Shown in pieces: positions 16,650-26,425 of a stretch of DNA of 64,000 nucleotides. Origin of the DNA: CAVZCC01 sp963773765. GTDB taxonomy: Bacteria; Actinomycetota; Acidimicrobiia; Acidimicrobiales; Microtrichaceae. Positions within the stretch are counted from its first letter, which is position 1. Each line of letters starts with the position of its first letter. The notes below the pieces were generated by a model. It was not told the origin of the DNA and did not search any database. It worked only from the letters and a program-made list of their open reading frames with translations. A program made the position numbers and the translations under genes. The stretch is from positions 124,001-188,000 of the forward strand of contig CAVZCC010000004.1 of assembly GCA_963773765.1 (NCBI GenBank), written 5' to 3'.

Positions 16650-17790
16650 GTGACCCCGTCGGTCACCGGCGAGTTCCACACCGTGGTGGACGGCCGGCGG
16701 TTCCAGCTGGAGGGCGGCGGGCACCTGGACCGGGTGGAGGTCGCCTACGAGACCTGGGGCACCCTGGACGCCGACGGCTCCAACGCCGTCCTGGTCTGCC
16801 ACGCCCTCACCGGCGACAGCCCACGCCGCGGGGCGGTCGGGGCCGGGCCAGCCCACGCCGGGGTGGTGGGACGCGCTGATCGGTCCCGGCCGCGCACTCG
16901 ACACCGACCCGGTACTTCGTGGTGTGCAGCAACGTGCTGGGCGGTTGCCAGGGGACCACCGGGCCCGCGTCCGAGCGACCCGGCCACGGGCCGGCCCTAC
17001 GGCTCGGCCTTCCCGGTGGTGTCGATCCGGGACATGGTCCGGGCCCAGGCCTCCCTGGCCGACGCGCTGGGCGTCGGCCGGTGGCGCGCCGTGGTGGGTG
17101 GCTCCATGGGCGGGATGCAGGCCGCTGGAGTGGGCCGTCATGTACCCGGACCGGGTGGCGGCACTCGTCCTCGCCTCCACCACCGCGGAGGCGTCGGCAC
17201 AGCAGATCGCCTGGAGCCACATCGGCCGCATGGCCGTGCAGGCCGACCCCCGGTTCCGGGACGGCGACTACTACGACGCCGGCCCCGGCGACGGTCCCCA
17301 CCGGGGCCTGGCCGTGGCCCGCATGTGCGCGCAGGTGACCTACCGCAGCGACGAGGTGTTCACCGAGCGGTTCCACCGCACCCTGCTCAACCAGATGGAC
17401 TTCACGCTGGACCCGTTGTTCGACGTCGAGGGCTACCTCGACTACCACGGCCTCAAGCTGGCCCGCCGCTTCGACGCCAACAGCTACGTGCGACTCAACC
17501 GGGCCATGGACCTGCACGACCTGGGCCGGGGCCGGGGGACCACGGCGGCGGCGCTGGCCCGTGTCCGCGCGCCGTCGCTGGTCGCCGCCGTGCGCAGCGA
17601 CGGCCTCTACCCGCCCCGCCAGCAGCACGACCTGCACGACGGGCTGGTGGCGGCCGGCCTGGAGAGCCGATGGGTCGACATCGACTCACCCCATGGCCAC
17701 GACGGGTTCCTGATCGAGACCGCACAGCTCGCACCGCACGTCGTCCGCTTCCTCGACGACACCGAGCCCCCACAGGGAGTCCCCACATGA
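16650..17790 (+). CDS. metX: Homoserine O-acetyltransferase (frameshifted)
   Basis: About 379 residues across frames. MetX acetylates (or succinylates) homoserine for methionine synthesis. Visible: VCHALTGDS, PTPGWWDALIGPGR, YFVVCSNVLGGCQGTTGP, GSAFPVVSIRDMV, the nucleophile elbow GGSMGGMQALEWA, and the catalytic DSPHGHDGFLIE near the end. Four single-base insertions (near 16822, 16905, 16972 and 17125) break the frame; removing each restores family sequence. Start GTG 16650 is the simplest, but GTG 16591 would be usable if another indel lies between them. The stop overlaps the next ATG (ATGA). Confidence 0.92.
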
Positions 17791-19003
17791 CGGACACCAC
17801 GCCCCCGCCCGACGACGCTCCCGACCCGTCCGCGGAGCGGGCGCCTGCGCCCGAGACCGTCGCGGTCCGCGCCGGCCGGTCGGCCAACGGCGCGGCGCTG
17901 GCCCCGGTGATCTGGGCCTCGTCCACGTTCGTGACCGAGACGGTGGCCGAGGGCCGCCGGATGGCCACCTCCACGCAGGCCAGCACCTTCTACACCCGCT
18001 ACGGCAACCCCACCGTGAACGCGTTCGAGGAGGCCGTGGCGGAGCTGGAGGGGGCCGAGGCGGCACGGGCGTTCTCCTCCGGCATGGGGGCCGTGGCCGC
18101 CGTCGTGCTGGGCCTGTGCTCCACCGGTGACCACATCGTGACCCAGCACCAGCTCTACGCCGGCACGCAGATGCTGTTCCAGTCCGTGTGCCCGCGGTTC
18201 GGCATCGAGGTGACCGCGGTCGACGGCACCGACCCGGAGGCGTGGGAGGCGGCCGTCCGGCCGGGCCGGACCATGCTCCTGTTCGCGGAGACCCCGGCCA
18301 ACCCCCGCCTGGACCTGGTCGACCTGGATCGCCTGGGCGCCATCCCCGGGCCGATGAAGGCGGTGGACTCGACCTTCGCCACGCCGCTGGGGCAGCGGCC
18401 GTTGGACCACGGCGTCGACCTGGTGGTGCACTCCGCCACCAAGGCCATCGGCGGCCACAACGACGTGACGCTGGGGGTGGTGGCCGGCAGCCGCGAGCTC
18501 CTGGACTGGATCTGGGGCTTCGCGGTGCTGCAGGGGGCCAACGCCGGGCCCTTCGACGCGGCCGGTGGCCTGCGGGGCCTGCGGACCCTCGGGGTGCGCC
18601 TCCGCCAGCAGTCGGCCACGGCCCAGCGGCTGGCCGAGGTGCTCTGCCGACCGACCCGCGTGTCACCGACGTCCGCTACCCCGGGCTGGCGTCGCACCCG
18701 CAGCACGACCTGGCCGTCCGCCAGATGCGGCTCATGGGAGGGCTCCTGACCTTCGACCTGGCCGGCGGCCTGGAGGCCGGCAGCCGGTTCGTGGAGGCCA
18801 CCCGCATCTGCCAGCTCGCCACCTCGCTGGGCGGGCCGGAGACCCTGGTCACGCACCCGGCGTCCACCACGCACGTGAGCCTGCTCCCGGAGGAACTGGC
18901 CGCGGCCGGCATCTCGCCCGGCACCATCCGGATGTCGGTGGGGCTGGAGGACACCGACGACGTGGTGGACGACGTGCTGGCCGCGCTCGCCCTGTCCGGC
19001 TGA
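17787..19003 (+). CDS. Cys/Met metabolism PLP enzyme (O-acyl-homoserine sulfhydrylase / cystathionine gamma-synthase)
   Basis: About 405 residues. It uses PLP to join homoserine ester with sulfide or cysteine. Motifs: YTRYGNPTVNAFEEAVAELE, the substrate-phosphate region FSSGMGAVAAVVL, AETPANPRLDLVD, VDSTFATPLGQRPL, the PLP lysine in SATKAIGGHND, and THPASTTHVSL near the end. The family cannot be resolved by eye between MetB, MetY and MetZ; the partner metX makes a sulfhydrylase or gamma-synthase equally reasonable. One frame change near 18650 (LAEVLC to TDPRVTDVRYPG). Overlaps metX by four bases and shares its SAM riboswitch. Confidence 0.88.
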
Positions 19004-19016
19004 CGCGGAGCCCCGG

Positions 19017-19799
19017 GTGCCGGAGCTGCTGGAGGTCGAGTCGTACCGACGTGCCGCGGAGGCGGTCGTGGGCCGGACCGTCACGACGGTGCACGCGCCG
19101 GACCCCTGGTTCCTCAAGCGCGGCGCCACACCGGGGGTGGTCACCGGCGCGTTGGCGGGGTCCCGGGTGCTGGGCGCCCGCCGCCACGGCAAGCTGCTGA
19201 TGCTGGACCTCAGCACCGGCGTGGTGCTCGGGCTGCGCTTCGGCATGACGGGCCGCATCGTGGTGGACGGGTCGGCACCGATCGGGGTCCTCGAGTACTC
19301 GAGCGCCCGGTTCGATCCGGCCTGGGACCGCTTCGGGCTCGGCTTCCGTGGCGGCGGCTCGCTGGTCGTGTCCGACCCCCGTCGCCTGGGCGGGGTGGAA
19401 CTGGACCCGGACGTCGGGGTGTTGGGCGCGGAGGCGGCCACGGTCACCACGGCGCAGCTCCGTGCCGCGCTCCACGGCTCGAGCACCGCGTTGAAGGCAG
19501 CGTTGCTGGACCAGCACCGGGTGGCCGGCCTGGGGAACCTGCTGGTGGACGAGTCGCTGTGGCGGGCCGGCCTGGACCCCGCCCGCTCCGCCGGGGACCT
19601 GGAGCCGGCCGAGCACCGCCGGCTGGCGGCCCGGATCCGCTCCACGGTGGCGGATCTGGGACGCCGGGGCGGGTCGCACACCGGTGACCTGCAGGACCAA
19701 CGCCATCGGGGCGGGCACTGCCCCCGTTGCGGCGGTCCGCTGCAGCGTCGGACCGTCGGGGGGCGGACCACCTACTCCTGTCCGGTCGACCAGCGGTGA
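19017..19799 (+). CDS. Formamidopyrimidine-DNA glycosylase family (Fpg/Nei)
   Basis: 260 residues. The catalytic N-terminus is PELLEVES (Pro2, Glu3 after initiator removal), with the beta-elimination lysine in RRHGKLLML. The H2TH region includes ALLDQHRVAGLGNLLVDESL (Asn of the H2TH). The zinc finger starts CPRCGG but ends YSCPVDQR, so the fourth Cys is replaced by Asp. That would weaken or abolish zinc binding while keeping the finger's arginine-bearing turn (RRTVGGRTTY). It removes oxidised purines from DNA. GTG 19017 with GGAG upstream, 13 bases after the sulfhydrylase stop. Confidence 0.88.
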   Translation: MPELLEVESYRRAAEAVVGRTVTTVHAPDPWFLKRGATPGVVTGALAGSRVLGARRHGKLLMLDLSTGVVLGLRFGMTGRIVVDGSAPIGVLEYSSARFDPAWDRFGLGFRGGGSLVVSDPRRLGGVELDPDVGVLGAEAATVTTAQLRAALHGSSTALKAALLDQHRVAGLGNLLVDESLWRAGLDPARSAGDLEPAEHRRLAARIRSTVADLGRRGGSHTGDLQDQRHRGGHCPRCGGPLQRRTVGGRTTYSCPVDQR

Positions 19800-19858
19800 G
19801 CAGCCGGTGCCGTCGTCGGCGTCACGGGCACGGTTCCGGCGGCGGGTACCCTTTCGCC

Positions 19859-20738
19859 ATGCCGCACGCCTCCCTGCCCGGACCCACGCGGCTCCTGGCG
19901 ACGTTGGGCCTGGGCGCCTGCCTGTGGGTCGCGGTCCTGGCCGGCCCTGTGGCGGCCCAGGGTGGTGCCCAGCCCGCCGCGCCGTCGTCCACCTCCAGCG
20001 TCCCGGTCGCCACGACGGCGCCCACCACGGCCCGGCCCGCCACGACGGCGGCGCCCACGACGGCCCGGCCCACCACCGCCGCCCCCCGGACCACGGCCCG
20101 GCCCGCCACCACGGCGCCGCGGACCACGGCCCGGCCCGCCACCACCACGACGGAGGTGCTGGAGCAGGAGGACGTCGCGGTCCTGGCCCAGACCACCGTG
20201 CCGACCACGGCCGCTCCCACCAGCGCCGCACCGGCCACCACCGTGGCCCCCAGCACCAGTGCCGCCCCGGTCCTGCAGGAACGGGTGACGGAGAGTGACG
20301 ATGCCACGACCCGGCTCAACCGGGTGGTCATCGGGTTGCTGGCGCTGGCGGCCGTCATCACCGTGGTCACGGTGTTCTTCTGGCGCCGGACCAGGCCGGA
20401 GGCGCTCGCCGGCTCCGCGGCACCGGCAGCCCACTGGGTGGACGGGACCGGGGCCCAGGTGCCCCTGCCGGAGGAGTCGTCCGGACCGCAGGTGGACCCG
20501 GCCGGGTGGTCGGTGGGTGATCCGCCCCGACTGCACACCGCTCCCGTCCCGGTCGTGGTCCCCGGCCCGGCCCCGGACCTGCGCGCCGATCCATCCGCGG
20601 GGGTGGCGGCGGTGGCCGGGGTCGGAGCCGAGGACGGGTTCACCGACGAGGACGCCGACGGCGAGCGACGAGGGATGGGTCCCCCGTCGGTGGAGCTCCG
20701 GCGTGGCCGACCCCGCCGCCGACCCGACCGCTCGCTAG
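19859..20738 (+). CDS. Thr/Pro-rich secreted or surface protein with one membrane anchor
   Basis: About 290 residues. A signal peptide (LLATLGLGACLWVAVLAGPVAAQ) is followed by a low-complexity region of TTARPATTAAP-type repeats at about residues 40-135, typical of an O-glycosylated extracellular stalk. Then comes one transmembrane helix (VVIGLLALAAVITVVTVFFW) with basic residues after it, and a Pro/Val-rich cytoplasmic tail with no recognised domain. ATG 19859 is six bases after TACCCT. The true 3' end is uncertain: the starting frame runs into the next gene, while another frame stops at 20738, so an indel in the tail is likely. Confidence 0.65.
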
Positions 20739-20747
20739 CCTGCCGCC

Positions 20748-20972
20748 ATGAGCCTGGATCCCGACGCCATGATCGAGCGCTTCCGCGAGCGTGCCGCCTC
20801 GGTGCGTCGCCGCCAGATCCCCCCGGTGGAGGGCGAGGCGCGCCGCGAGTTCATCAAGCAGGCCGAACAGGACTTCCAGGACTTCGCCATGCTGGGGGAC
20901 GCCGCGGCGTCGGTGGAGGACGGCTTCCTGGTGCTCCGGGTGGACCTCCGCCCGGCCGACCAGCGTGGGTGA
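20748..20972 (+). CDS. Small hypothetical protein, 74 aa
   Basis: Acidic/basic mixed small protein beginning MSLDPDAMIERFRERA, predicted largely helical with a short terminal beta segment (GFLVLRVDL). No family recognised. ATG lies six bases after TAGCCT (20736-20741), supporting independent leaderless transcription. Its stop overlaps the start of the DUF4202 gene by eight bases, so the two are coupled. Confidence 0.7.
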   Translation: MSLDPDAMIERFRERAASVRRRQIPPVEGEARREFIKQAEQDFQDFAMLGDAAASVEDGFLVLRVDLRPADQRG

Positions 20973-21588
20973 GGGCCCCACCCCTCGCCTGGACGCAGCC
21001 GTCGCCGCCATCGACCGTGCCAACGCCGAGGATCCCCACCGGATCACCGTGCACGGCGGGACCGGGCCCAAGGAGGTGCTCCACGCCCGGATGATGACCG
21101 ACTGGGTCACCCGGCTGGACCCGGGTGCGGACGAGCTGCAGCTCCTGGCGGCACGGGCACACCACTTCCGGCGGTGGACATCGCCCCGGTCGGACTACCC
21201 CGAGGGCCGCGCCGGCTACCTGCGGTGGCGGACCGCGGCCCGCAGGCGCCACGCGGCGGAGGTGGGCGAGCTGCTCGCCGCCCACGGGTACACACCGGAC
21301 GAGGTGGCACGGGTGGGCGCCATCATCCGCAAGGAGGGTCTCGGCTCGGACCCGGTGGTGCAGACCCACGAGGACGCCCTGTGCCTGGTGTTCGTGGAGA
21401 CCCAGCTCTCCGCCGTGACCGGCCAACTGGGTGCCGACGCCACCGTCGCCGTGGTGGCCAGGACCCTGGCCAAGATGAGCCCGCGGGCCCGGGCGGAGGC
21501 CGCAGGGTTGACCCTGGACGCGCCCGCGGCCGAGGTCCTGGACCGGGCCGCTGCGGCGCGCGGCGCCGATGAGGGTCCCGGCACCTGA
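20965..21588 (+). CDS. DUF4202 family protein
   Basis: 207 residues from GTG 20965. DUF4202 features are visible: AIDRANAEDPHRI, KEVLHARMMTDWVTRLDP, ARAHHFRRWTSPRSDYPEGR AGYLRWR, and QTHEDALCLVFVETQL. The conserved His and Asp residues (ARAHH, THED) suggest an HD-like metal-dependent hydrolase fold, but the biochemical role is unknown. Overlap with the upstream 74-aa gene suggests co-translation. Confidence 0.85.
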   Translation: MGEGPTPRLDAAVAAIDRANAEDPHRITVHGGTGPKEVLHARMMTDWVTRLDPGADELQLLAARAHHFRRWTSPRSDYPEGRAGYLRWRTAARRRHAAEVGELLAAHGYTPDEVARVGAIIRKEGLGSDPVVQTHEDALCLVFVETQLSAVTGQLGADATVAVVARTLAKMSPRARAEAAGLTLDAPAAEVLDRAAAARGADEGPGT

Positions 21589-21632
21589 TCCCGTACGCTG
21601 GTGGGCGCCGCGAAACGGATGACGGGAGGGCA

Positions 21633-22854
21633 GTGGCCCAGACCAGCGGAGTAGGACACGACGAGGCCTGGGGATGGCCCTGTCCGTACTGCCGCGCCCA
21701 GAACTCCGTCGACGCCGCGGCGTGTGCCCACTGCGGGGCCCAACTGCGTGACCCCGACGACGACGACCTGTTCACCACCGTCGCGGCCGACAACGCAGAG
21801 GTCGTCCCGCCCGACGCCCCGTTCGGCCGCGAGAACATGTGGACCACCGACGCCAACCTCGACGACGACGACGATGACGACGACGTGGACGAGGGCGAGT
21901 TCGTGGAGGACGACACCTGGATGGGGTCCGACGGCAACGGGACCAACGGGGCCCGTCCGGTGTTCGGCGGGTCCTTCACCTCCGAGCCGGCCTCCCGCCC
22001 CGAGGACGTGATCGATGAGCCGTTCCACGTGGACGAGCCGACCGCCCCCACGGCGAACGGCACGCCCCGCGCCACCGGCAACCTGTTCTCCAGCACCAGC
22101 TCCGGTCGTCCGGCCCCGGACCCGGCGGGAGTGCCCGGCACCCCGCGCAGCCCGTTCGGCGTTCCCGGGCCCGAGCCGGCCCACCAGCCCCGGAGCGCCG
22201 GTCGACACCGATCCGTGGGCGCCGCAGGACCGCTGGGGGACCGCCGCCCCGGGGTGGACCCAGCCCCAGGGCCCCAACCCGTGGGCCGCGCCGCCCTACG
22301 GCCAGCAGCAGCCACCGTCGGCGCCGATGGGCCCGCCGCCCGGGTACGACCAGCACCACGCTCCCCAGCACCACCAGCAGCCGCAACAGCAGTGGGCCCC
22401 GCCCCAGCAGGGCCCTCCGGGCGGCTACCAGGACCAGCACTACGGCGACGCCAACCACGAGCCCTACCACGCCCCGGTGCCGGACCCGCACGGCCTGTCC
22501 GCCGCAGTGGGGCGGCTCCGCCCCGAGGACCAGGAGCGGGCCGCGATCCCCATCGCGGTGTGCGGCGCGTTGCTGCAGCACGACGAGGTGGTCCTGGCCG
22601 CGGTCACGGGCCAGATGCTCGGCCACGCCGCCGTGGTGGTGCTCACCACCCGTCGTGTCATGGTGGTCAACGGCCGCCGCTGGCAGCCCATCGTGGACGT
22701 GTTCGAGGTGGGCCCGTCGCTCACGGTGCGGGGTCGCCACGACCGCGATGTCGCCGCCCTGACGTTCTCCGACGAGACCCGGCTGTCCACCGTGGACGGC
22801 ATCGCCGAGGTGGGCCTGGCGGTGGAGCTGGCGGAGCGGATCAAGGGCGAATAG
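21633..22854 (+). CDS. Zinc-ribbon, low-complexity and PH-like domain protein (one frameshift)
   Basis: About 406 residues. An N-terminal zinc ribbon (CPYC then CAHCG) is followed by an Asp-rich stretch (eight consecutive Asp, DDDDDDDD), then a long Pro/Gln/His-rich disordered region (PPGYDQHHAPQHHQQPQQQW). The C-terminal domain of about 120 residues (VVVLTTRRVMVVNGRRWQP IVDVFEV...) reads as a bacterial PH-like fold. The frame changes near 22195. GTG 21633 has GGGAGGG upstream; TACGCT (21594-21599) is a probable -10. Function unknown; zinc-ribbon plus PH suggests a membrane- or protein-binding scaffold. Confidence 0.75.
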
Positions 22855-22929
22855 GCGGTCCGGCGGTGCTCCACGGGCCCTGCTGCCAACTTGCCGGAAA
22901 CAGGCCCTCTGCTACCATCATCGATTCCT

Positions 22930-23005
22930 GCGGACGTAGCTCAGTTGGTAGAGCGCAACCTTGCCAAGGTTGAGGTCGCCGGTTCGAAGCCGGTCGTCCG
23001 CTCCA
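22930..23005 (+). tRNA. tRNA-Gly(GCC), CCA encoded
   Basis: Acceptor arm GCGGACG/CGTCCGC, D arm GCTCAGTTGGTAGAGC, anticodon loop with GCC flanked by CAACC TT / AAGGTTG, T arm CCGGTTCGAAGCCGG, discriminator T and an encoded CCA. All arms pair. Confidence 0.95.
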
Positions 23006-23007
23006 TC

Positions 23008-23037
23008 GAGAAGCCCCCTCCACGGCGCGGGGATTCT
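23008..23037 (+). terminator. Hairpin after tRNA-Gly
   Basis: GAGAA-g-CCCC pairs with GGGG-a-TTCTC around a loop of about eleven bases, immediately after the tRNA. No strong T run, so termination efficiency is uncertain. Confidence 0.45.
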
Positions 23038-23369
23038 CCGCGTTCCGGTCTGGGCGGGCCCGAGAGGGTATCCACAAAGACTCGTCGACACGCATCGTCC
23101 ATCGCCAAAGGCTCCGAGACGGTCGACGACACTGACGGAGCCTGCGCGTCACAGGGTGCGAGCGGCACACGCGTGGGTCATCACGTGCTTGGGCCATCGG
23201 CGACTTGCGCCATCGTCTGGGTCGTCCCAGGGCTCCAGCGCCGGAGCAACGACCGGCCATGAGGCCCGGTGCGTAGCTGGTCGCCGGCCACGCCACGCGC
23301 GGCTACCCGGGTGGCAAGGTCAGCGGCCGAATCCTCGCCGGAACCAGTCCTCAGACGCGCCGATCACGC
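23038..23369. other. Gene-less stretch after tRNA-Gly
   Basis: No frame shows a convincing protein. Base composition is visibly less GC-rich than the core, and there is no integrase, IS end or duplicated tRNA 3' end. It marks the left edge of the accessory block. Confidence 0.5.
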
Positions 23370-23636
23370 GTTGTCGCTTTGGGGACCTCGACGGAGGTCT
23401 CCGATGACTGGAGATCCGAGGACCCGGGCGGTCGCAGGTGCTGGTGACCTGTTCAGGACTTGAGTAGTCGGTGATCCACGGGGTGCAGACCAAGCCGGCA
23501 TCGGTGAGCTGTGTGAGGACTCGTTCGGAAACGCGTTCCCGAGTTCAAGGTTCGTGTCGGCGGCTGAGGTCATGCCGACCAACAGCACCACGATGGGGAG
23601 CACGACCGGAGACTCACGCACGCTGCCCCGATCCAT
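23370..23636 (-). pseudogene. Small secreted protein remnant, frameshifted
   Basis: A hydrophobic N-terminal segment (SPVVLPIVVLLVGMTSA) could be a signal peptide or anchor. After a frame change near 23530 a second frame gives RVLTQLTDAGLVCTPW and then ITDYSSPEQVTSTC. That phrase resembles the extracellular part of the protein at 35053-35902 (QQLTEAGLQCSGW...). The end is unclear. Either a real gene with sequencing indels or a degraded copy. Confidence 0.4.
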
Positions 23637-24072
23637 TGCCTGCCGAGGGGAGGCTGACGCCGGCGGGCGGCGACGAAGAAGAGGTGAACACAAGCAGCGC
23701 CCAGGATTGAGTACACGACGGCAGCGCCAACCAAAACGATGATCGTGATCCGCTGACCCTGAAGTACCTCCCCGCAATCGAAATGGCCGTCCTCCGGCTG
23801 GGCGACCGATCCACAGTGCGAAGCCTGTCGAACAGCGCCGTACGCGCCGCATCAACAACGAGCGCCAGCGCAACACCCCACATCAGGAGAGGCGTTGCCC
23901 GAGCCGAGCGCTGGAACGCCCCAAGGAGAGCACCAAAGCCAAGGGGGGGAACCGCCAGGAAGAGCACCATTGCGCCAAAGCTGTCGCCTCCGAGTTCCGT
24001 GCTGTTCAACCAGAAGCTGGCGGGATCAGCGGACGGCGACAAACGCGAGCGGCAGACGCAGCAGACGCACAC
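23570..24072 (-). pseudogene. Multi-pass membrane protein, frameshifted
   Basis: The first frame encodes two strongly hydrophobic helices (GAMVLFLAVPPLGFGALLGA and LLMWGVALALVVDAARTALF). Near 23760 the frame shifts and continues as QRITIIVLVGAAVVYSILGA then ACVHLFFVAARRR, a further helical pair. Together this is a four-helix membrane protein of unknown function. ATG 23970 (MVLFLAV) is an alternative start. Its 5' side faces the duplicated DNA at 24086-24385. Confidence 0.45.
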
Positions 24073-24085
24073 GACGAATCAGGAC

Positions 24086-24212
24086 GTGGCCGCGGCGCCG
24101 ATCCAACCCGGGCGGACGGGTGGAGTGGGCGGGGTCCCCTACCGTCGACCTCCGCAGCCGGGCCATTCGCGCCGTGTGTGCCGGAGCCGGGGAGCCGACG
24201 CGATCTAGGGCC
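24086..24212. repeat. Imperfect direct repeat, copy 1
   Basis: Begins GTGGCCGCGGC and contains CCCGGGCGGACGGGTGGAG. The first 55 bases match copy 2 (24254-24385) closely, and the rest is more diverged. It lies in the divergent intergenic region between the minus-strand membrane gene and the DUF2510-like gene. Confidence 0.75.
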
Positions 24213-24253
24213 GCAGACCCCGCAGGGGTATGCCCCACGATCGATCAGCACTC

Positions 24254-24385
24254 GTGGCCGCGGCTCCTATCCGGAACCCGGGCGGACGGGTGGAGTGGTC
24301 GGGGTCCCGACCGCCGTCATCTGCGGCGAGGGCAATTCCTCGCCGGGTGGTGGCGGAGGCAGGGGACCCGACGGGTCTCCAGGGG
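24254..24385. repeat. Imperfect direct repeat, copy 2
   Basis: Second copy of the element at 24086, 168 bases downstream, preserving the GTGGCCGCGGC start and the CCCGGGCGGACGGGTGGAG core, then diverging. It ends about 85 bases before the ATG of the gene at 24469, so it may carry regulatory sequence. Confidence 0.75.
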
Positions 24386-24468
24386 CGATGTCGTCACTTG
24401 GGCCGCCGGGCATGTTCACACGACCAGCGTACGAGGCAACCTGGGACGTTGCGGTGCAAACTAGGGCC

Positions 24469-24938
24469 ATGTCCGTGGACCGTCCACCCGGCTGGTACCC
24501 GTTGCCGAACCACCAGGGTGAGTGGGTGTACTGGGATGGGGTCAGTTGGCAGCGTGCCGCGGTCTGGCGTGAGGGCGAGTGGCGCTTCTGTTCGGCGCCC
24601 GGAAGCCCCTCAGCCCTGGAAGCGTCTGTTGGGTCTGTGGGTACTGCTCTCCGTCGTCGGGGTGATCGCAGGCGTGGCGAGTTGGCATCCAGGTTCCCAG
24701 GACTCCCATGGGTGTCCACAGGACTCGGCGGTCATGCCGGCGACGGTCGTGCTGTGGCTCGTGGGGGTGGTGATCGCTGTGCTCGGCGTCCTGGTCGAAC
24801 GCTCGGTGGGATCGCCAGTTCCACGACACGGGACTGCGTCGTCGGCCGCCGTTGTTCGACGTGCTGTTCGTCCTCGGCGCTCTTGTGCTGCCGTGGTTCG
24901 TGTACGTCATGGGTTACAACATGTGCTGGAACCAGTGA
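24469..24938 (+). CDS. DUF2510-like WYxxP/YWDG membrane protein (frameshifted)
   Basis: The N-terminus PPGWYPLPNHQGEWVYWDG is a DUF2510-like module (GWYpDP...rWWDG.W). After a frame change near 24600 there are two membrane helices (LLGLWVLLSVVGVIAGVASW and TVVLWLVGVVIAVLGVLVE). After another change near 24810 comes a third (PPLFDVLFVLGALVLPWFVY), ending ...YNMCWNQ. The breaks may be sequencing insertions. DUF2510 modules are common N-terminal tags of actinobacterial membrane proteins; no biochemical role is established. Confidence 0.6.
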
Positions 24939-25520
24939 GTCCCAACTGAATTCGCTGACTTTGTGCAAGGTCGTGACCCGGTCCCGACAGTCGGCGGCCG
25001 CCACGCTGCGACCCCATATCGGCCAGGACAGTCGGCGTCTTCGTTGTGGGGTCGGGAGCGGAACGCGACACGGCCGCCGACCGCGAAGGCTGGGCCGTCG
25101 GCTTCGCTACCGGGGTCCGAGGGCGCGGGACCGGGCAGCGGCCGTTGGCGGAGAGAGTCCCCGCCGAGGCCCGCTGACGTCGATGGAACAGCGGAAGCCG
25201 TGGTCGCCGCTCAGCGTGCGCGACTCGCGTCGCTGAGGAGGAACATCCACATCGGGAAGGTGCAGGCCGCAGCCAGTTAGATCGATGCGAGTGCTGACGG
25301 TCGAGTGCTTGGGTCGATCGGTCCGCCCCGGACCTTGACGGCGACGCCAAGCGATGACGAGCACGGACGCAGGAGTCACCTTCGGCAGCCAGAGCGGCAC
25401 GATGACATCAAGCAGCGCTCGTTGCTGACATCCGGCTGCGGATGCGAATCGTCTGGGGCAGTGTCCGGTGTCCGGAAAGCACGGGTGGCATCCGCAAAAA
25501 GTAGCCGTCATGGAAGCCAC
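24915..25520 (-). pseudogene. Disrupted coding region, weak
   Basis: Short protein-like stretches occur in different frames (LLDVIVPLWLPKVTPASVL, AACTFPMWMFLLSDASRAR, and AFAVGGRVAFRSRPHNEDAD). They suggest a small membrane or secreted protein broken by indels or decay. No single frame is convincing and no family is recognised. Confidence 0.25.
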
Positions 25521-25523
25521 GCA

Positions 25524-25883
25524 TCAGGAGTCAGCCTGGATCCTCGAGATCGGCATTGCGAACCAGCTCACACCGTCCGTAGCGAACTCTGATCGCAGGA
25601 CGTCGTAGCCAGCAGGATGTCCCGATCCGGATGCCCGACTGGGCACCGACGAGCAACGCCCGAGCAGACCAGCAGCGTCGTACCAGCCCGGCGGCGAACC
25701 CACTACCACGCGGGTCGGGATCGCTCGTCGGACCGTCCTGCCAGTCCACGAATTCGGATGGCTGCTCTCCGGCGCGGTGGTCGTTGTCCGCTCACGAGAG
25801 TACCGAGCAGGGCGAAGAAGAACAGCGGTAATCACGACGCAGATGATGATGACGAACAGTCTCGTGACTGCTGTGGATGGCAA
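25524..25883 (-). CDS. Small protein with one N-terminal membrane segment
   Basis: 119 residues beginning MPSTAVTRLFVIIICVVITA, a signal-anchor. The rest is polar with no recognised domain, and the frame may change within it. It begins 17 bases after the stop of the membrane gene at 25900, consistent with a minus-strand operon from 26828. Confidence 0.4.
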   Translation of the reverse strand: MPSTAVTRLFVIIICVVITAVLLRPARYSRERTTTTAPESSHPNSWTGRTVRRAIPTRVVVGSPPGWYDAAGLLGRCSSVPSRASGSGHPAGYDVLRSEFATDGVSWFAMPISRIQADS

Positions 25884-25899
25884 CAGTGACTGTGGATGG

Positions 25900-26316
25900 C
25901 TACACGGCCACGACGCTGTTTCCGGCCCGCCGTGAACGCACCGCTGATCGTATGAAGTACCAAGCCGCGACGGCTGCGATAACGAGGTTCCCTAGGGCTG
26001 CGAGCAACAGGGTGTAGCCGGGGACAGGATTCCTGGGATGCTCGCTGGTGTCGAACTCGAACATGGCTGCCACGACGAGTCCGGCCGTGACGACGAGGAC
26101 CCAGACTGCTGCGACTGTGCCGAGTACTGCCGAGACCAGAGCAAAGCCCCGCGGGCTTGGACAGACGACTGCTCCGACGCGGATCAGGCCCAGAAGTGCG
26201 AGTGGCGTGAGAAACGCGATGGATACAGCGGCTACAGGTCCTGACCATCGCGGCCACGGTGTCCATGTTGCGATTCTCCCATGCAAGGAGAGTTGAGTGT
26301 CGTACGTGCCGGGCAT
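25900..26316 (-). CDS. Four-helix membrane protein, hypothetical
   Basis: 138 residues with four hydrophobic segments (VAAVSIAFLTPLALLGLIRV, ALVSAVLGTVAAVWVLVVTA and so on) and a basic tail (RSAVRSRRAG). The reading frame is intact. No family recognised. Lies between the DUF2510-like gene and a small anchored protein, all on the same strand. Confidence 0.6.
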   Translation of the reverse strand: MPGTYDTQLSLHGRIATWTPWPRWSGPVAAVSIAFLTPLALLGLIRVGAVVCPSPRGFALVSAVLGTVAAVWVLVVTAGLVVAAMFEFDTSEHPRNPVPGYTLLLAALGNLVIAAVAAWYFIRSAVRSRRAGNSVVAV

Positions 26317-26425
26317 TGACGAGGGCGGGTATGCCGTCCGGTCCGTTCAGGAGAAGAAGGTCGGGTCGTTCGCAGTGAGCGCCCCTCCCACTGAGTCCGA
26401 CCGTTACGCCGCCTGTGCAGTACCG

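Noticed and set aside
22930..23005. tRNA-Gly fused to a coding frame that runs through it
   Set aside because: The frame crossing the tRNA is incidental; the cloverleaf is complete with encoded CCA.
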